Of a stretch of DNA of 64,000 nt, positions 1-8,389 are shown one piece after another. The position numbers and the translations under genes are program-made. The number at the start of each line of letters is the position of its first letter. Positions within the stretch are counted from its first letter, which is position 1. The DNA lies in the NCBI RefSeq assembly GCF_050176255.1, contig NZ_JBFXIE010000004.1; one strand, given 5' to 3'. Source of the stretch: JBFXIE01 sp050176255 (lineage in GTDB: Bacteria; Pseudomonadota; Gammaproteobacteria; Burkholderiales; Burkholderiaceae_C). The notes beneath the pieces were generated by a model, which had not been told where the DNA came from, searched no databases, and worked only from the letters and a program-made list of their open reading frames with translations.

Positions 1-108
1 GCCCCGGCTATGCGCCGGGTGGCAGGCATAGGGCGCCAACTGAATACTTTGCATGAGATACCCTGATTTGCGACATGCTTCAGACTGCGCCGCGAGCCCT
101 CGCCCCAA

Positions 109-175
109 CCCTCTCCCAAGGGGAGAGGGAGTCACACCGGCGCAACCTGTCGCCCTCGCCCCTTTGGGGAGAGGG
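109..175. repeat. Pair of short palindromic (REP-like) hairpins
   Basis: Arms CCCTCTCCC and GGGGAGAGGG face each other across two bases at 109-129. A near copy with a three-base loop lies at 153-175. Such palindromes occur scattered between genes in many GC-rich proteobacteria. Their function here is unknown. Confidence 0.6.
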
Positions 176-213
176 AGGGATGAGGGGCGTTTGTGGCAAA
201 TGCATTGTCATAT

Positions 214-264
214 CAAAATTGCCTCTAGCCCTTTAGATAAAAGCGCCAGCAGCTATCAAATAAA
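214..264. repeat. Dispersed Comamonadaceae-type intergenic repeat, copy 1
   Basis: The core reads CCTCTAGCcCTTTAGATAAaa followed by GCGCCAGCAGCTATCAAA. It matches the pattern CCTCTAGCGCTTAT...AAGCGCTAGCAGCTAT seen again near 13627-13680 and, in the other orientation, at 21500-21556. It is an imperfect palindrome about 50 bp long in a non-coding spacer. Confidence 0.6.
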
Positions 265-270
265 GAGCAA

Positions 271-1365
271 TCAGCCAGCGCAGCAATGGTCGATTACCTC
301 GCGCACCAGCGCGTCGGGCGCAGGGCGCACAACGGCCTTGCCCGGGCCGTCGATCAGCACAAAGCGAATCTCGCCGCCCTCGGCCTTTTTGTCCACGCGC
401 ATCAGCTCCAGGTAACGACCGGCGTTATCGGCCGCGTCGATGATCGGCCCACGCGTAGGCAAGCCCGCACGGGCAATCAGCTGCGTGAGGCGCTGCACAA
501 AAGCCGCTTCCACCAGCCCCAGGCGCGCCGACAGCTCGGCCGCCATCACCATGCCGGCGCCCACGCCCTCACCATGCAGCCACGCGCCATAGCCCATGCC
601 GGCCTCGATGGCGTGACCAAAGGTGTGACCAAAGTTGAGAATGGCGCGCAGCCCGGCCTCGCGCTCGTCCGCGCCCACTACTGCAGCCTTGATCTGGCAA
701 CTGCGCTTGACGGCATGGGCCAGCGCACCGCGCTCGCGCGCGAGCAGCACATCCATGTTCGCCTCCAGCCAGGCGAACAGCTCCATGTCGGCAATCGGCC
801 CGTACTTGATCACTTCAGCCAGCCCGGCAGACAGCTCGCGCGCGGGCAACGTGTCCAGCGTGGCCAGGTCGCACACCACCATCCGCGGCTGATAAAACGC
901 GCCAATCATGTTCTTGCCCAGCGGGTGGTTGATGGCAGTCTTGCCACCCACCGACGAATCCACCTGCGCCAGTAGCGTAGTGGGCACCTGCACAAACGGC
1001 ACGCCGCGCATGTAGCAAGCTGCAGCAAAACCCGTCATGTCGCCGATGACGCCGCCGCCCAGAGCGAACAGCACCGTCTTGCGGTCGCAGCCATGCTGCA
1101 GCAGGGCGTCGAAGATCAGGTTGAGGGTTTGCCAGGTTTTGTGCTCCTCGCCGTCAGGCAGCACCACCATATGCACCTGTGGGTACCTGGGTGCGAGTGC
1201 GGAGCGCAAGGCATCGGCATAGAGCGGGGCGACTGTGGTGTTGGTGACGATCAACGCCGCAGCAGCACTGGGTAGCGCAGCGTAGGTCGTGGGTTTGGTG
1301 AGCTGGTCGTGGGCGATGGTGATGGGGTAGCTGCGGTCGGCCAGGATGATGTTTACAACTTCCAT
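271..1365 (-). CDS. aroB: 3-dehydroquinate synthase
   Basis: Converts DAHP to 3-dehydroquinate, the second step of the shikimate pathway, in the cytoplasm with NAD and a divalent metal. The protein (about 364 residues) has the family landmarks: GGGVIGD in the NAD-binding region, VPTTLLAQVDSSVGGKTAIN, GLAEVIKYG, and LNFGHTFGHAIE with the metal-binding histidines. Length is normal for the family. The start is uncertain. An ATG lies at 1365, but a TTG six bases upstream (1371) is better spaced (9 nt) from a GGAG at 1381-1384. The gene follows the pilus operon, but a terminator lies between it and the preceding lipoprotein gene, so it probably has its own promoter or depends on read-through. aroK, often found just upstream of aroB in this group, is not here. 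Confidence 0.96.
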   Translation of the reverse strand: MEVVNIILADRSYPITIAHDQLTKPTTYAALPSAAAALIVTNTTVAPLYADALRSALAPRYPQVHMVVLPDGEEHKTWQTLNLIFDALLQHGCDRKTVLFALGGGVIGDMTGFAAACYMRGVPFVQVPTTLLAQVDSSVGGKTAINHPLGKNMIGAFYQPRMVVCDLATLDTLPARELSAGLAEVIKYGPIADMELFAWLEANMDVLLARERGALAHAVKRSCQIKAAVVGADEREAGLRAILNFGHTFGHAIEAGMGYGAWLHGEGVGAGMVMAAELSARLGLVEAAFVQRLTQLIARAGLPTRGPIIDAADNAGRYLELMRVDKKAEGGEIRFVLIDGPGKAVVRPAPDALVREVIDHCCAG

Positions 1366-1397
1366 GCTCAAAAGTATTTACTCCATCATGAACAAAT

Positions 1398-1437
1398 AAA
1401 AAAACCCGGCAAAGGCGACACCGCCTTCGCTGGGTTC
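1398..1437 (-). terminator. Rho-independent terminator after the Ig-like lipoprotein gene
   Basis: On the minus strand the sequence AACCCAGCgaaGGCG pairs with CGCCtttGCcGGGTT across a short loop and is followed directly by a run of T residues. It sits between the stop codon at 1456 and aroB. It should end the transcript that comes through pilQ and the lipoprotein gene. Confidence 0.85.
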
Positions 1438-1455
1438 TAATTTCACGCCGTTGAC

Positions 1456-3054
1456 TTAATTAGGGTTAGTGCAGCTTGGAATTACTCCAAACGGAGAGAC
1501 TCGGAACGAGCCATTCTTCACATCGGCCTCCAGCACATCCGTCACGAATGACTTCTCATAAGTACCTTCAGACCCCGCGACAGACGTCGTGACCTTGACG
1601 ACGTATTCGATCCAAGAACCCACGTTCTGCGGATACTCCACCTGCAAAGTGGCACGCCCGTTACTACCCGTCACTTGTCCACCTAGGTAAGAGATAACCA
1701 CGTCTGCCTTGCGGGGCTCCAATTGACCATCGTTATCAATATCTTCGCCTGCATCGATCACGCCGTTGCGGTTCTTATCTTCATTAAGACACCACCAAGC
1801 CGTAGTAGGCCTCTCTTCTCCCTGCCACGCGCCCTTGCCATAACGCATCAAATCCACGCTGGCCGAAATCTGCGCTCCAGAGACGGCATTTCCTGCAGCA
1901 TCAGACACTGCTACATCCAACTTCTTGATATACGTCAGATTGTACTGACCCTTTTCCAACTCGTTGTTCTCTCCCAGCGTAATGGACAATGCAGAACTGG
2001 CCACAGTCAACGTAGCAGTCTGTTGGTTGGGACATGCTCCATTAGCGAGCTCTGCATCAGTAGAACCGTAGCAAGCACGAATGCGAACGCCATTAGTCGG
2101 GCTGGTACGCGAACCTGAGATGTATTCAGCCGTTGCAACACCACTTTCGTTGGAATAAACCACCGCATTCCCGGTCGAAATCTGTTCACCGTTCCCCAAT
2201 CCCGGCGCCATGATTTCAAATCGGACACGCACATTCTTAATTGCCTGATTAGAAGCATTTTGAAAGAGCGCTCTCAAGGTAGACCGGTTCGTGGTGGCGC
2301 CAGCCTGGTTGGGCGCAATCGTATTCGGTGTGATTGCCAAACTTGCAGCGGTGATGCTTTCCGTTACTGGAGCTACACCACCGGTATCTCCCACCACCAG
2401 CACATCTCGGCTCACGACCACACCCGCGCCCGAAGCCGTCACCGTATAAAGCCCTGCAGCCGGAGCGGCAGGGATCGATTCAGTCACTATTCCATTGGAA
2501 GCCGTCTTTAGGGACTGCGTAAAACCCAAGCTGCCACCCAATTTAACAGATGCGTTGGCAATTCCTGCCCCATTCACATCGGCCACTTTAACTGTGACCG
2601 TCACCTTACTGCCCGGGCTAGGCGCCGCGGGCACTGTCGTCACATCAATGGTAGTGCCCGTCACGGCGATGACGCCAGTCTTCGTCTGACCACCCACGGT
2701 CATCGTGTAGTTGATATTACGGTTGCCCTTGTTGCTACCCACCGAAATCTTTCCAGACGCCTTACCAGATGCGTCAGTTGAAGGAGCCGTCGGGGTATAA
2801 ATACCAGAATCCACTGTCACACTCACGGGTGCGTTGGCAACCGGGTTGTTCTTATCATCCAGTGCCGTGATTGTTAGAGTCGCGTCGTCCAACCCAGAAT
2901 TGGTTAGAGCAGCCTTGTCGATTTGGTAATCAAAACTGGCAACCGACGGAGAAACGATGGCGCCAGGAGTAGTCCCGGAGTTACCTCCCCCACCACCACA
3001 AGCCACCAATACCGCGACGAGTGGCACCGTCAATACTTTGAAAAGTTTTCGCAT
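1456..3054 (-). CDS. Ig-like (Big_1/invasin-type) lipoprotein with a calcium-binding loop
   Basis: A 532-residue secreted lipoprotein. The N-terminus is a short lipoprotein signal (VLVAC, lipidated Cys near residue 19) followed by a glycine run. Three to four beta-rich repeats follow, of the bacterial Ig-like type (about residues 40-140, 140-225, 230-350 and 355-430; for example DLDDATLTITALDD with GxxTDASGKA-type ends). Near residue 425 the string DKNRNGVIDAGEDIDNDG resembles an EF-hand or dockerin-type calcium loop. The gene starts only 23 bp after pilQ and ends at a strong terminator, so it is probably the last gene of the pilus operon. An outer-membrane or surface role linked to pili or adhesion is inference. 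Its base composition is visibly AT-richer than aroB or mrcA, and it occupies the place where aroK often lies. Confidence 0.8.
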   Translation of the reverse strand: MRKLFKVLTVPLVAVLVACGGGGGNSGTTPGAIVSPSVASFDYQIDKAALTNSGLDDATLTITALDDKNNPVANAPVSVTVDSGIYTPTAPSTDASGKASGKISVGSNKGNRNINYTMTVGGQTKTGVIAVTGTTIDVTTVPAAPSPGSKVTVTVKVADVNGAGIANASVKLGGSLGFTQSLKTASNGIVTESIPAAPAAGLYTVTASGAGVVVSRDVLVVGDTGGVAPVTESITAASLAITPNTIAPNQAGATTNRSTLRALFQNASNQAIKNVRVRFEIMAPGLGNGEQISTGNAVVYSNESGVATAEYISGSRTSPTNGVRIRACYGSTDAELANGACPNQQTATLTVASSALSITLGENNELEKGQYNLTYIKKLDVAVSDAAGNAVSGAQISASVDLMRYGKGAWQGEERPTTAWWCLNEDKNRNGVIDAGEDIDNDGQLEPRKADVVISYLGGQVTGSNGRATLQVEYPQNVGSWIEYVVKVTTSVAGSEGTYEKSFVTDVLEADVKNGSFRVSPFGVIPSCTNPN

Positions 3055-3077
3055 TTTTTCACTCTCTTTGAATCTAT

Positions 3078-5216
3078 TTATCGCACTGGACCACGGTCTG
3101 TAATGACCTTCGGCGTAATAAATACCAGCATTTCACGCTTACTGGATTCTTTGGTGCGGTTTTTAAAAAGATTTCCCACCACCGGCACATCTCCCAGCAC
3201 AGGAATTTTGTTTTCCTGGTTGGTTTCTTCCATCTCAAAAATACCACCAATCACAACAGTTCCACCATTCTCAACCAGCACCTGAGTCTTGATGTGCTTG
3301 GTATCAATAGCCACGCCTTGGAGCGTGCTTTCACCACGGCTGTCTTTATTGACGTCCAAGTCAAGAATGATGTTGCCCTCTGGCGTGATCTGCGGCGTTA
3401 CTTCCAGTTTAAGAACGGCTTTCTTGAAGGCAATGGTGGTAGCGCCGTTGGGGGCGGTCACAGAATATGGGTATTCAGTACCCTGCTCAATCAGCGCCTT
3501 GGTCTGGTCTGCTGTGATCAAGCGGGGGCTGGATACGATCTTGCCCTGGCCGTCTGCTTCCATTGCAGAAAGCTCCAACGTCAAAAACCGATTAGCAGCC
3601 GAATTAAAAATCGACAGTGCAAACGACCCAAAGGCGGGCGTATTGGACAAAGAAGCCGGCAGATTGACAAAATTGCCCGACACGTCCACGGTACCGCCCA
3701 TACCTGACGAGCTGGTGGCATTGGCGTAGTTGGTGCCCAGCGCCACGCGGTTGCCGCCGCCCAGGCTATAGCCGCCGTCGCCGCCACGGTTGGCACGCAG
3801 GTCGCCACCACCCAGCTTGACGCCCAGCGATCGGCCGAAGGTGTCGCGCGCTTCAACGATGCGCGCCTCGATCATCACCTGACGCACCGGCACATCCAGC
3901 GTCTGCAGCAACTGCCTGACTTCCTCCAGTTTCGAGGGAGTGTCGGTGACAAACAGCTGGTTGGTACGCGGCTCTGAAATGGCGCTGCCACGTTCCGACA
4001 GGAAACGGGTGCTGGTGCCTCCAGTGGCGCCACTGCTGGTTTTAGTCAGCTGATCGACGATGGCGTCGGCCTTGGCGTAATTGAGCTGAAAGCCCTGTGT
4101 GCGCAGCGGCTCCAGTTTCTGAATGGCCATGGCTGCTTCGTAGTCCTTCTTGGTGCGCTCATCGATTTCGTCCTTGGGCGCGATCCACAAAACCGTGCCA
4201 GATTTGCGCATGCCCAGACCCTTGGCGTCCATGATGATCTGCAGCGCCTGATCCCACGGCACGTCCTTGAGCCGCAGAGTGAGCGCCCCGGTGACCGTGT
4301 CCGACGTGACGATGTTGAAATTGGTGAAGTCGGCAATCACCTGCAGCAGCGACCGAACTTCGATGTTCTGGAAGTTCAGCGACAACTTTTCACCCGAGTA
4401 GTTGGGGCCTTGCGTCAGCTTGCTCAGGTCAACCTTCTTGGGTCGCACTTCCACAACGAACTGGTTATCGCTTTGGTAGGCGCTGTGCTCCCAGTCGCCC
4501 ACGGGGGTGATGGTCAGGCGCACGCGTTCGCCTTGCTGGGCTGCGGTGATGGTTTGCACTGGCGTGCCGAAGTCAGATACGTCCAGTCGCCTGCGCAAAC
4601 CTTCAGGCAGCGACGAGCGCAGAAAGTCGACCACCAGCCCCTTGCCCTGCTGTTGCAGATCGACGCCGACCTGATTGCTTGCCAGCCCGATGACGATGCG
4701 CCCCGCCCCATCGGTGCCACGGCGGAAGTCCAGATCCTTCAGGGGCAGCACGTCGGTGTTTTGGCTCTCGGCGAACGTACGGGTGGGTGCACTGGGGGCG
4801 CCGGCGCCGCTGTTGACCGAGTCCAGCACCACCAGCACCGCGTTGCCCTGGAGTTCTGCGCGATAAGACGTGGGCTGCTTGAGATTCAAAACGATGCGCG
4901 AGCGCTCGCCGGCCTGCACGATGTTTGCCGACTTGACATTACCCTGATTGATTTCAATCAGCGAGCGCCCAGTGGCATTGGCTACGGCTTGAAAGTCCAG
5001 CGCGATACGCGCGGGACTTTGAATGGAAAACCCCTTAGGCAGTTCTGTCTGTGGCTCTGTAAATTCGATGCGCAGGACTTCAGAGCCGCCCTGCAGGAAA
5101 CCGGAAACAGATTCAATAGCCCCCCTGGCTTGTGCCGTTGCGGAACCCAGCGCAAGAAAGACTGCCGCACCGGCCAGCCATAGCCGTTGACGTATTTGTG
5201 CCGTTTTTTGAATCAT
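3078..5216 (-). CDS. pilQ: Type IV pilus secretin PilQ
   Basis: Forms the outer-membrane multimeric channel through which the type IV pilus emerges. The start chosen (ATG at 5216, 712 residues) has an excellent ribosome site, GGAGGTGA, five bases upstream. It overlaps the pilP stop as ATGA. A longer reading with 18 extra residues lies inside pilP and is rejected. The signal peptide ends around ATAQA. Then come AMIN-type domains (about residues 30-250, with EFTEPQTELPKGF and a second copy), a secretin/TonB short N-terminal domain (LNFQNIEVRSLLQVIADFTNFN), an N1 domain, and the C-terminal secretin domain, which includes EARIVEA and VPVLGDVPVVGNLFKN. It is the last core gene of pilMNOPQ. Confidence 0.96.
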   Translation of the reverse strand: MIQKTAQIRQRLWLAGAAVFLALGSATAQARGAIESVSGFLQGGSEVLRIEFTEPQTELPKGFSIQSPARIALDFQAVANATGRSLIEINQGNVKSANIVQAGERSRIVLNLKQPTSYRAELQGNAVLVVLDSVNSGAGAPSAPTRTFAESQNTDVLPLKDLDFRRGTDGAGRIVIGLASNQVGVDLQQQGKGLVVDFLRSSLPEGLRRRLDVSDFGTPVQTITAAQQGERVRLTITPVGDWEHSAYQSDNQFVVEVRPKKVDLSKLTQGPNYSGEKLSLNFQNIEVRSLLQVIADFTNFNIVTSDTVTGALTLRLKDVPWDQALQIIMDAKGLGMRKSGTVLWIAPKDEIDERTKKDYEAAMAIQKLEPLRTQGFQLNYAKADAIVDQLTKTSSGATGGTSTRFLSERGSAISEPRTNQLFVTDTPSKLEEVRQLLQTLDVPVRQVMIEARIVEARDTFGRSLGVKLGGGDLRANRGGDGGYSLGGGNRVALGTNYANATSSSGMGGTVDVSGNFVNLPASLSNTPAFGSFALSIFNSAANRFLTLELSAMEADGQGKIVSSPRLITADQTKALIEQGTEYPYSVTAPNGATTIAFKKAVLKLEVTPQITPEGNIILDLDVNKDSRGESTLQGVAIDTKHIKTQVLVENGGTVVIGGIFEMEETNQENKIPVLGDVPVVGNLFKNRTKESSKREMLVFITPKVITDRGPVR

Positions 5217-5770
5217 TTCTTCACCTCCGTTCCCTCTTGCAGGTTCAGTGTTGTCGTGCGCTCCACCCAATCGCCAGTGGGATCCTGGACGATTTCCCGC
5301 AAACTCATATTTGTTTCTGAAATACTGACGATTTTTCCGTAGTTCTGCCCAAGATAATTACCTACCCGCACCTGATACAGCAACTTGTCCACACTAACCA
5401 AGGCAGTGGGAGCTCCGGTTTTCGTCAGACTACCCACCATTTTCACTGCGTCCAGCGGATAGGCCTCAAGCGGCTCTTTTCGCCGAGTCATCTCAGGCGC
5501 TATCAGAGAGGCATTAGCCACTGACTCGGAAGACTCACGACGCAGTGCCTGCGTCAGCTTCATGGCATTGAAAGGTTCAGTGCCATTACTGGCAATGTAC
5601 TCTTGCGGGAAAAACTGCTTGGGCTCTTTCAGGGTCATGAGGCGCGGCTTTGTGGTAGCGCGCAGTTCAGTCGTCCATTGCCTCAGTTCATCCTCGCCAA
5701 GGGGACCGCAGCCCGTCAAGAGCATCGCCACACCCAGCACCGCAGTCAGCTTGGAGCGTAGCCAAGTCAT
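5213..5770 (-). CDS. pilP: Type IV pilus assembly lipoprotein PilP
   Basis: An inner-membrane lipoprotein (185 residues) that links the PilN/PilO inner-membrane subcomplex to the PilQ secretin. The signal peptide has the lipobox LLTGC (Cys about residue 21). The C-terminal half (about residues 90-180) is the small beta-sandwich that contacts the secretin N-domain, with VGNYLGQNYGKIVSI and a terminal ERTTTLNLQE. Start and stop both overlap neighbours as ATGA (pilO stop/pilP start and pilP stop/pilQ start), so translation is coupled. Confidence 0.95.
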   Translation of the reverse strand: MTWLRSKLTAVLGVAMLLTGCGPLGEDELRQWTTELRATTKPRLMTLKEPKQFFPQEYIASNGTEPFNAMKLTQALRRESSESVANASLIAPEMTRRKEPLEAYPLDAVKMVGSLTKTGAPTALVSVDKLLYQVRVGNYLGQNYGKIVSISETNMSLREIVQDPTGDWVERTTTLNLQEGTEVKK

Positions 5771-6444
5771 TTTTTGCCTCCCTTTGCTGCAGCTTTTTGC
5801 GCCTGAATTTCTTCAGCGTCGAGATAACGAAAGGTTCTTGCCGTGGCCTCCATAGTCAGCTGACCACCGCCGTCCTTGGTGGTGGGGCCCATGGAGATAT
5901 TGTTGAGAGTGACAATGCGAGACAGATTGGCCACATCTGCCGCAAAAGCACCCACATCATGATATTTGCCGATCACGCGAATCGAGATAGGCAACTCTGC
6001 GTAGTAATCTTTGACCACGATCTGGCCAGGGCGAAACAATTCGAATTGCAGATTGCGGCCCAAGCCCGCCTGGTTGATATCGGAAAGCAAGGCCGACATT
6101 TCTGCCTTGCTGGGCAGCTGCTTTTCAAGCTGCATCACATATTGCTGAATTTGCTCGCGTTGCTTTTTCAGCCCATCAAGACTGACGGCCTTGACCAGCT
6201 TCTTCTGGTAGTCGTCCCGCAGAGTTTTCTCGGTGGTGCGCTCAGCAGCAAGTTGCTCCTCATAATCCGTCAAAATAAAGAACCATAAGAACGTGGCCAC
6301 GCCTGCGGCAATAAAAATGCACAGCAGGGCGCGAGGGAGCGCCGGCCAAAGCGATGGATCTTTGGGATCAAGATTTTGAAACTGGCGCTGCAAGTCCTCT
6401 TGCAGCTTGGCGAAATCAAACTTGGGCTCTTTCTTTTTTGCCAT
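5767..6444 (-). CDS. pilO: Type IV pilus inner-membrane protein PilO
   Basis: A bitopic inner-membrane protein of 225 residues that dimerises with PilN and forms the alignment complex. It has a short cytoplasmic N-terminus (KKKEPKFDFAKLQEDLQ), one transmembrane segment at about residues 48-67 (ALLCIFIAAGVATFLWFF), a coiled coil at about 70-125, and a ferredoxin-like periplasmic domain with ELPISIRVIGKYHDVGAF, characteristic of PilO. The gene lies 2 bp from pilN and overlaps pilP. Confidence 0.95.
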   Translation of the reverse strand: MAKKKEPKFDFAKLQEDLQRQFQNLDPKDPSLWPALPRALLCIFIAAGVATFLWFFILTDYEEQLAAERTTEKTLRDDYQKKLVKAVSLDGLKKQREQIQQYVMQLEKQLPSKAEMSALLSDINQAGLGRNLQFELFRPGQIVVKDYYAELPISIRVIGKYHDVGAFAADVANLSRIVTLNNISMGPTTKDGGGQLTMEATARTFRYLDAEEIQAQKAAAKGGKK

Positions 6445-6446
6445 GT

Positions 6447-7058
6447 TTATTTCCCCGAAGCTGCGCCGCTTGCCGCATCTGCAGCCTTCTGGACGTCAGA
6501 GCTGCGCATCAACTGAAAACGAAGATTGAAGGAAGCGACGCGGCGTTGATCTTTGGGCGTCAAGGCCACATTGGCCGCTACGATTTCCACCAGTTCGGGC
6601 TTGGAGAACCAGGGCGTATTGCTGGAGAGGTTACGCAACATTTCAGAGACGCGCTCGTTGGACTGCGCCATGCCCTGCATCGTGACGACTTGATCAGCCT
6701 GCTTGAGACTGGTCACATATACGCCATCCGGCAATTGCATGACCAACTCATTCAGCAAATGAACCGGCAGATTCCGGTCGGACTGCAAGTCTTCCACTGC
6801 CTTTTGGCGTGCCTGCAGCGCTGCGATTTCGTCTTCGATAGTGGCAATTTCCTTGATCTGTCCTTCAAGAACCTTGATTTCCTGGCGCAAAAAATCGTTA
6901 CGACCCTGCTGGTCGGCGATCATCACCTGGAACCACCAGTAAATCATTGCAGCAATGGCGAGCCCACCCAGAGCGGAAGCCACCATGATGGCCTGAAACA
7001 GTTCTCGCCGACGTTTGCGGGCAGCCTCCCGGTGCGGGAGCAGGTTGATGAGAATCAC
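6447..7058 (-). CDS. pilN: Type IV pilus inner-membrane protein PilN
   Basis: A bitopic partner of PilO (203 residues). It starts with the conserved INLLPHRE motif that binds the groove of cytoplasmic PilM. A transmembrane helix follows at about residues 25-45, then a coiled coil and a periplasmic ferredoxin-like domain. I chose the GTG at 7058. It overlaps the pilM stop as GTGA, lies about 8 nt from GGAGG, and puts INLLPHRE at the N-terminus as in the family. A longer frame beginning at 7088 lies within pilM and is unlikely. Confidence 0.92.
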   Translation of the reverse strand: MILINLLPHREAARKRRRELFQAIMVASALGGLAIAAMIYWWFQVMIADQQGRNDFLRQEIKVLEGQIKEIATIEDEIAALQARQKAVEDLQSDRNLPVHLLNELVMQLPDGVYVTSLKQADQVVTMQGMAQSNERVSEMLRNLSSNTPWFSKPELVEIVAANVALTPKDQRRVASFNLRFQLMRSSDVQKAADAASGAASGK

Positions 7059-8134
7059 TGCATGAACCTCCGCATCGCCAACCCACACGAGGTCAGGTAA
7101 GAAGGAGCCTCGCGCACCATTTTCTTGAGGCGAACCGCATTGCCCACCTCCATCCCGTCAAAGGGATTGATGATGCTGCAAGCAAAACCGGTGTGCTGAA
7201 TGACGGCCTCCATCAAACCGGGCAGGGGAGCAGAGCCACCCGCCAGCATGATGTGATCGACCCGGTTATAGGGCGTGCTGGTAAAGAAAAACTGAAGCGC
7301 ACGCCCAATCTCTTGCGAGAGACTGTCCACAAACGGGCGCAGCACCGCCGACTGGTAATCCTCAGGCAGATCGCCGTTGCGCTTTTTACTCTCTGCCTCT
7401 TCTTGTGAAAAACCATACTGGCGCACGATCAACTGAGTCAACTGCGCACCGCCGAAGGCCTGATCTCGCTCATAGAGGACGTCTCCATTGCGGATAACCT
7501 GCATGCTTGTGGTCAGCGCGCCCACCTCGAACAATGCAACCACTGAGTCCACGCCTTGGTTGGGCAGAGCCTGTATCAGCCGCCCCGCAGCCAAACGCGC
7601 GGCATGGGACTCTATGTCTACGATCACGGGCTTCAGACCCGCTGCTTCTGCCAAGCCCTGGCGATCCTGCACCTTCTCCCTGCGCGAGGCTGCGATCAGC
7701 ACCTCCACATCGCCGGGTGCGCTCTTGCTGGGCCCCACGACGCAAAAGTCAAGGCTGACTTCTTCGAGTGAAAAAGGAATGTACTGATTGGCCTCAGACT
7801 CCACCTGCACCTCGAGCTCCTGCTCGGTCATGCCACCGGGCAGAGTGATGCGCTTGGTGATGACCGCAGACGAGGGCAGCGCCATCGCCACGTTCTTGGT
7901 CTTGGTACCGCTTTTCTTGACAGCCCGACGCAGCGCCTCGGCGACCTCGTCGAACTTCTCAATGTTGCCATCGGTGATCCAGCCACGCTCAAGCTGCTCG
8001 ATTGCACAGCATTCGAGAACCAGAGCCCCTCCTTTATCGCGCCCGAGCTCGACCAGCTTGACGCTGGAAGAGCTTATGTCAACACCCAGCAACGGGGCCG
8101 ACTGACGACCAAACAACGACCCCATTGAGATCAA
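7055..8134 (-). CDS. pilM: Type IV pilus assembly ATPase-like protein PilM
   Basis: A cytoplasmic actin-like protein (359 residues) that binds the N-terminal tail of PilN and anchors the alignment complex. The actin-fold landmarks are present: LLGVDISSSSVKLVEL (phosphate 1), VVALFEVGALTTSMQVIRNG, and a C-terminal IMLAGGSAPLPGL. It is the first gene of the operon. The start is either a TTG at 8134, with GAGG 7 nt upstream, or an ATG at 8125, 13-16 nt from the same site. The spacing favours TTG. The 255-bp spacer to the divergent mrcA should hold both promoters. Confidence 0.94.
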   Translation of the reverse strand: MISMGSLFGRQSAPLLGVDISSSSVKLVELGRDKGGALVLECCAIEQLERGWITDGNIEKFDEVAEALRRAVKKSGTKTKNVAMALPSSAVITKRITLPGGMTEQELEVQVESEANQYIPFSLEEVSLDFCVVGPSKSAPGDVEVLIAASRREKVQDRQGLAEAAGLKPVIVDIESHAARLAAGRLIQALPNQGVDSVVALFEVGALTTSMQVIRNGDVLYERDQAFGGAQLTQLIVRQYGFSQEEAESKKRNGDLPEDYQSAVLRPFVDSLSQEIGRALQFFFTSTPYNRVDHIMLAGGSAPLPGLMEAVIQHTGFACSIINPFDGMEVGNAVRLKKMVREAPSYLTSCGLAMRRFMQ

Positions 8135-8357
8135 GGTACCCCCTCTAACTTATCTATGTAGTGCGACACAACTTAACACTTCACTTGAATACTAGCAGCA
8201 AGGTTCTTCACCGGCAAAGCGTTTCAGCCTCCCAAGACGTCCAACACGTTGTCAAAAGCAGACGATTTTCTGTTCACCTTACAGGTATTTTGTGTCGAAT
8301 TTTCGAGCCGGCTACGCTTGCAATCATCCCGCGAAACAGCAGCCGACTGTGGATTTT

Positions 8358-8363
8358 TATAAT
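8358..8363 (+). promoter_or_regulatory. Consensus -10 element upstream of mrcA
   Basis: A perfect TATAAT lies 27 bp before the mrcA ATG, which would give a short leader. No good -35 hexamer sits 16-18 bp upstream, so promoter activity is only suggested. Confidence 0.4.
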
Positions 8364-8389
8364 GCCCTGCTGCGCGTCAATCAAGCCTT

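Larger units (their letters stand above)
1..270. other. Intergenic region downstream of aroB with hairpin repeats
   Basis: I find no convincing gene here. The stretch holds two short hairpins built from the same arms, at 109-129 (CCCTCTCCC/GGGGAGAGGG) and 153-175 (CCCTCGCCCC/GGGGAGAGGG). It also holds one copy of the dispersed intergenic repeat listed separately at 214-264. The open frames that cross it read through these repeats and antisense into aroB, so they are not credible genes. The hairpins are repeat-type elements rather than classic terminators because no T-run follows them. Confidence 0.6.

Noticed and set aside
109..175. CRISPR-like or terminator interpretation of the CCCTCTCCC palindromes
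   Set aside because: There are only two units, they are not evenly spaced with unique spacers, and no T-run follows.
53..415. Plus-strand frame near the left edge
   Set aside because: It runs through hairpin and dispersed repeats and then antisense into aroB. No plausible protein.
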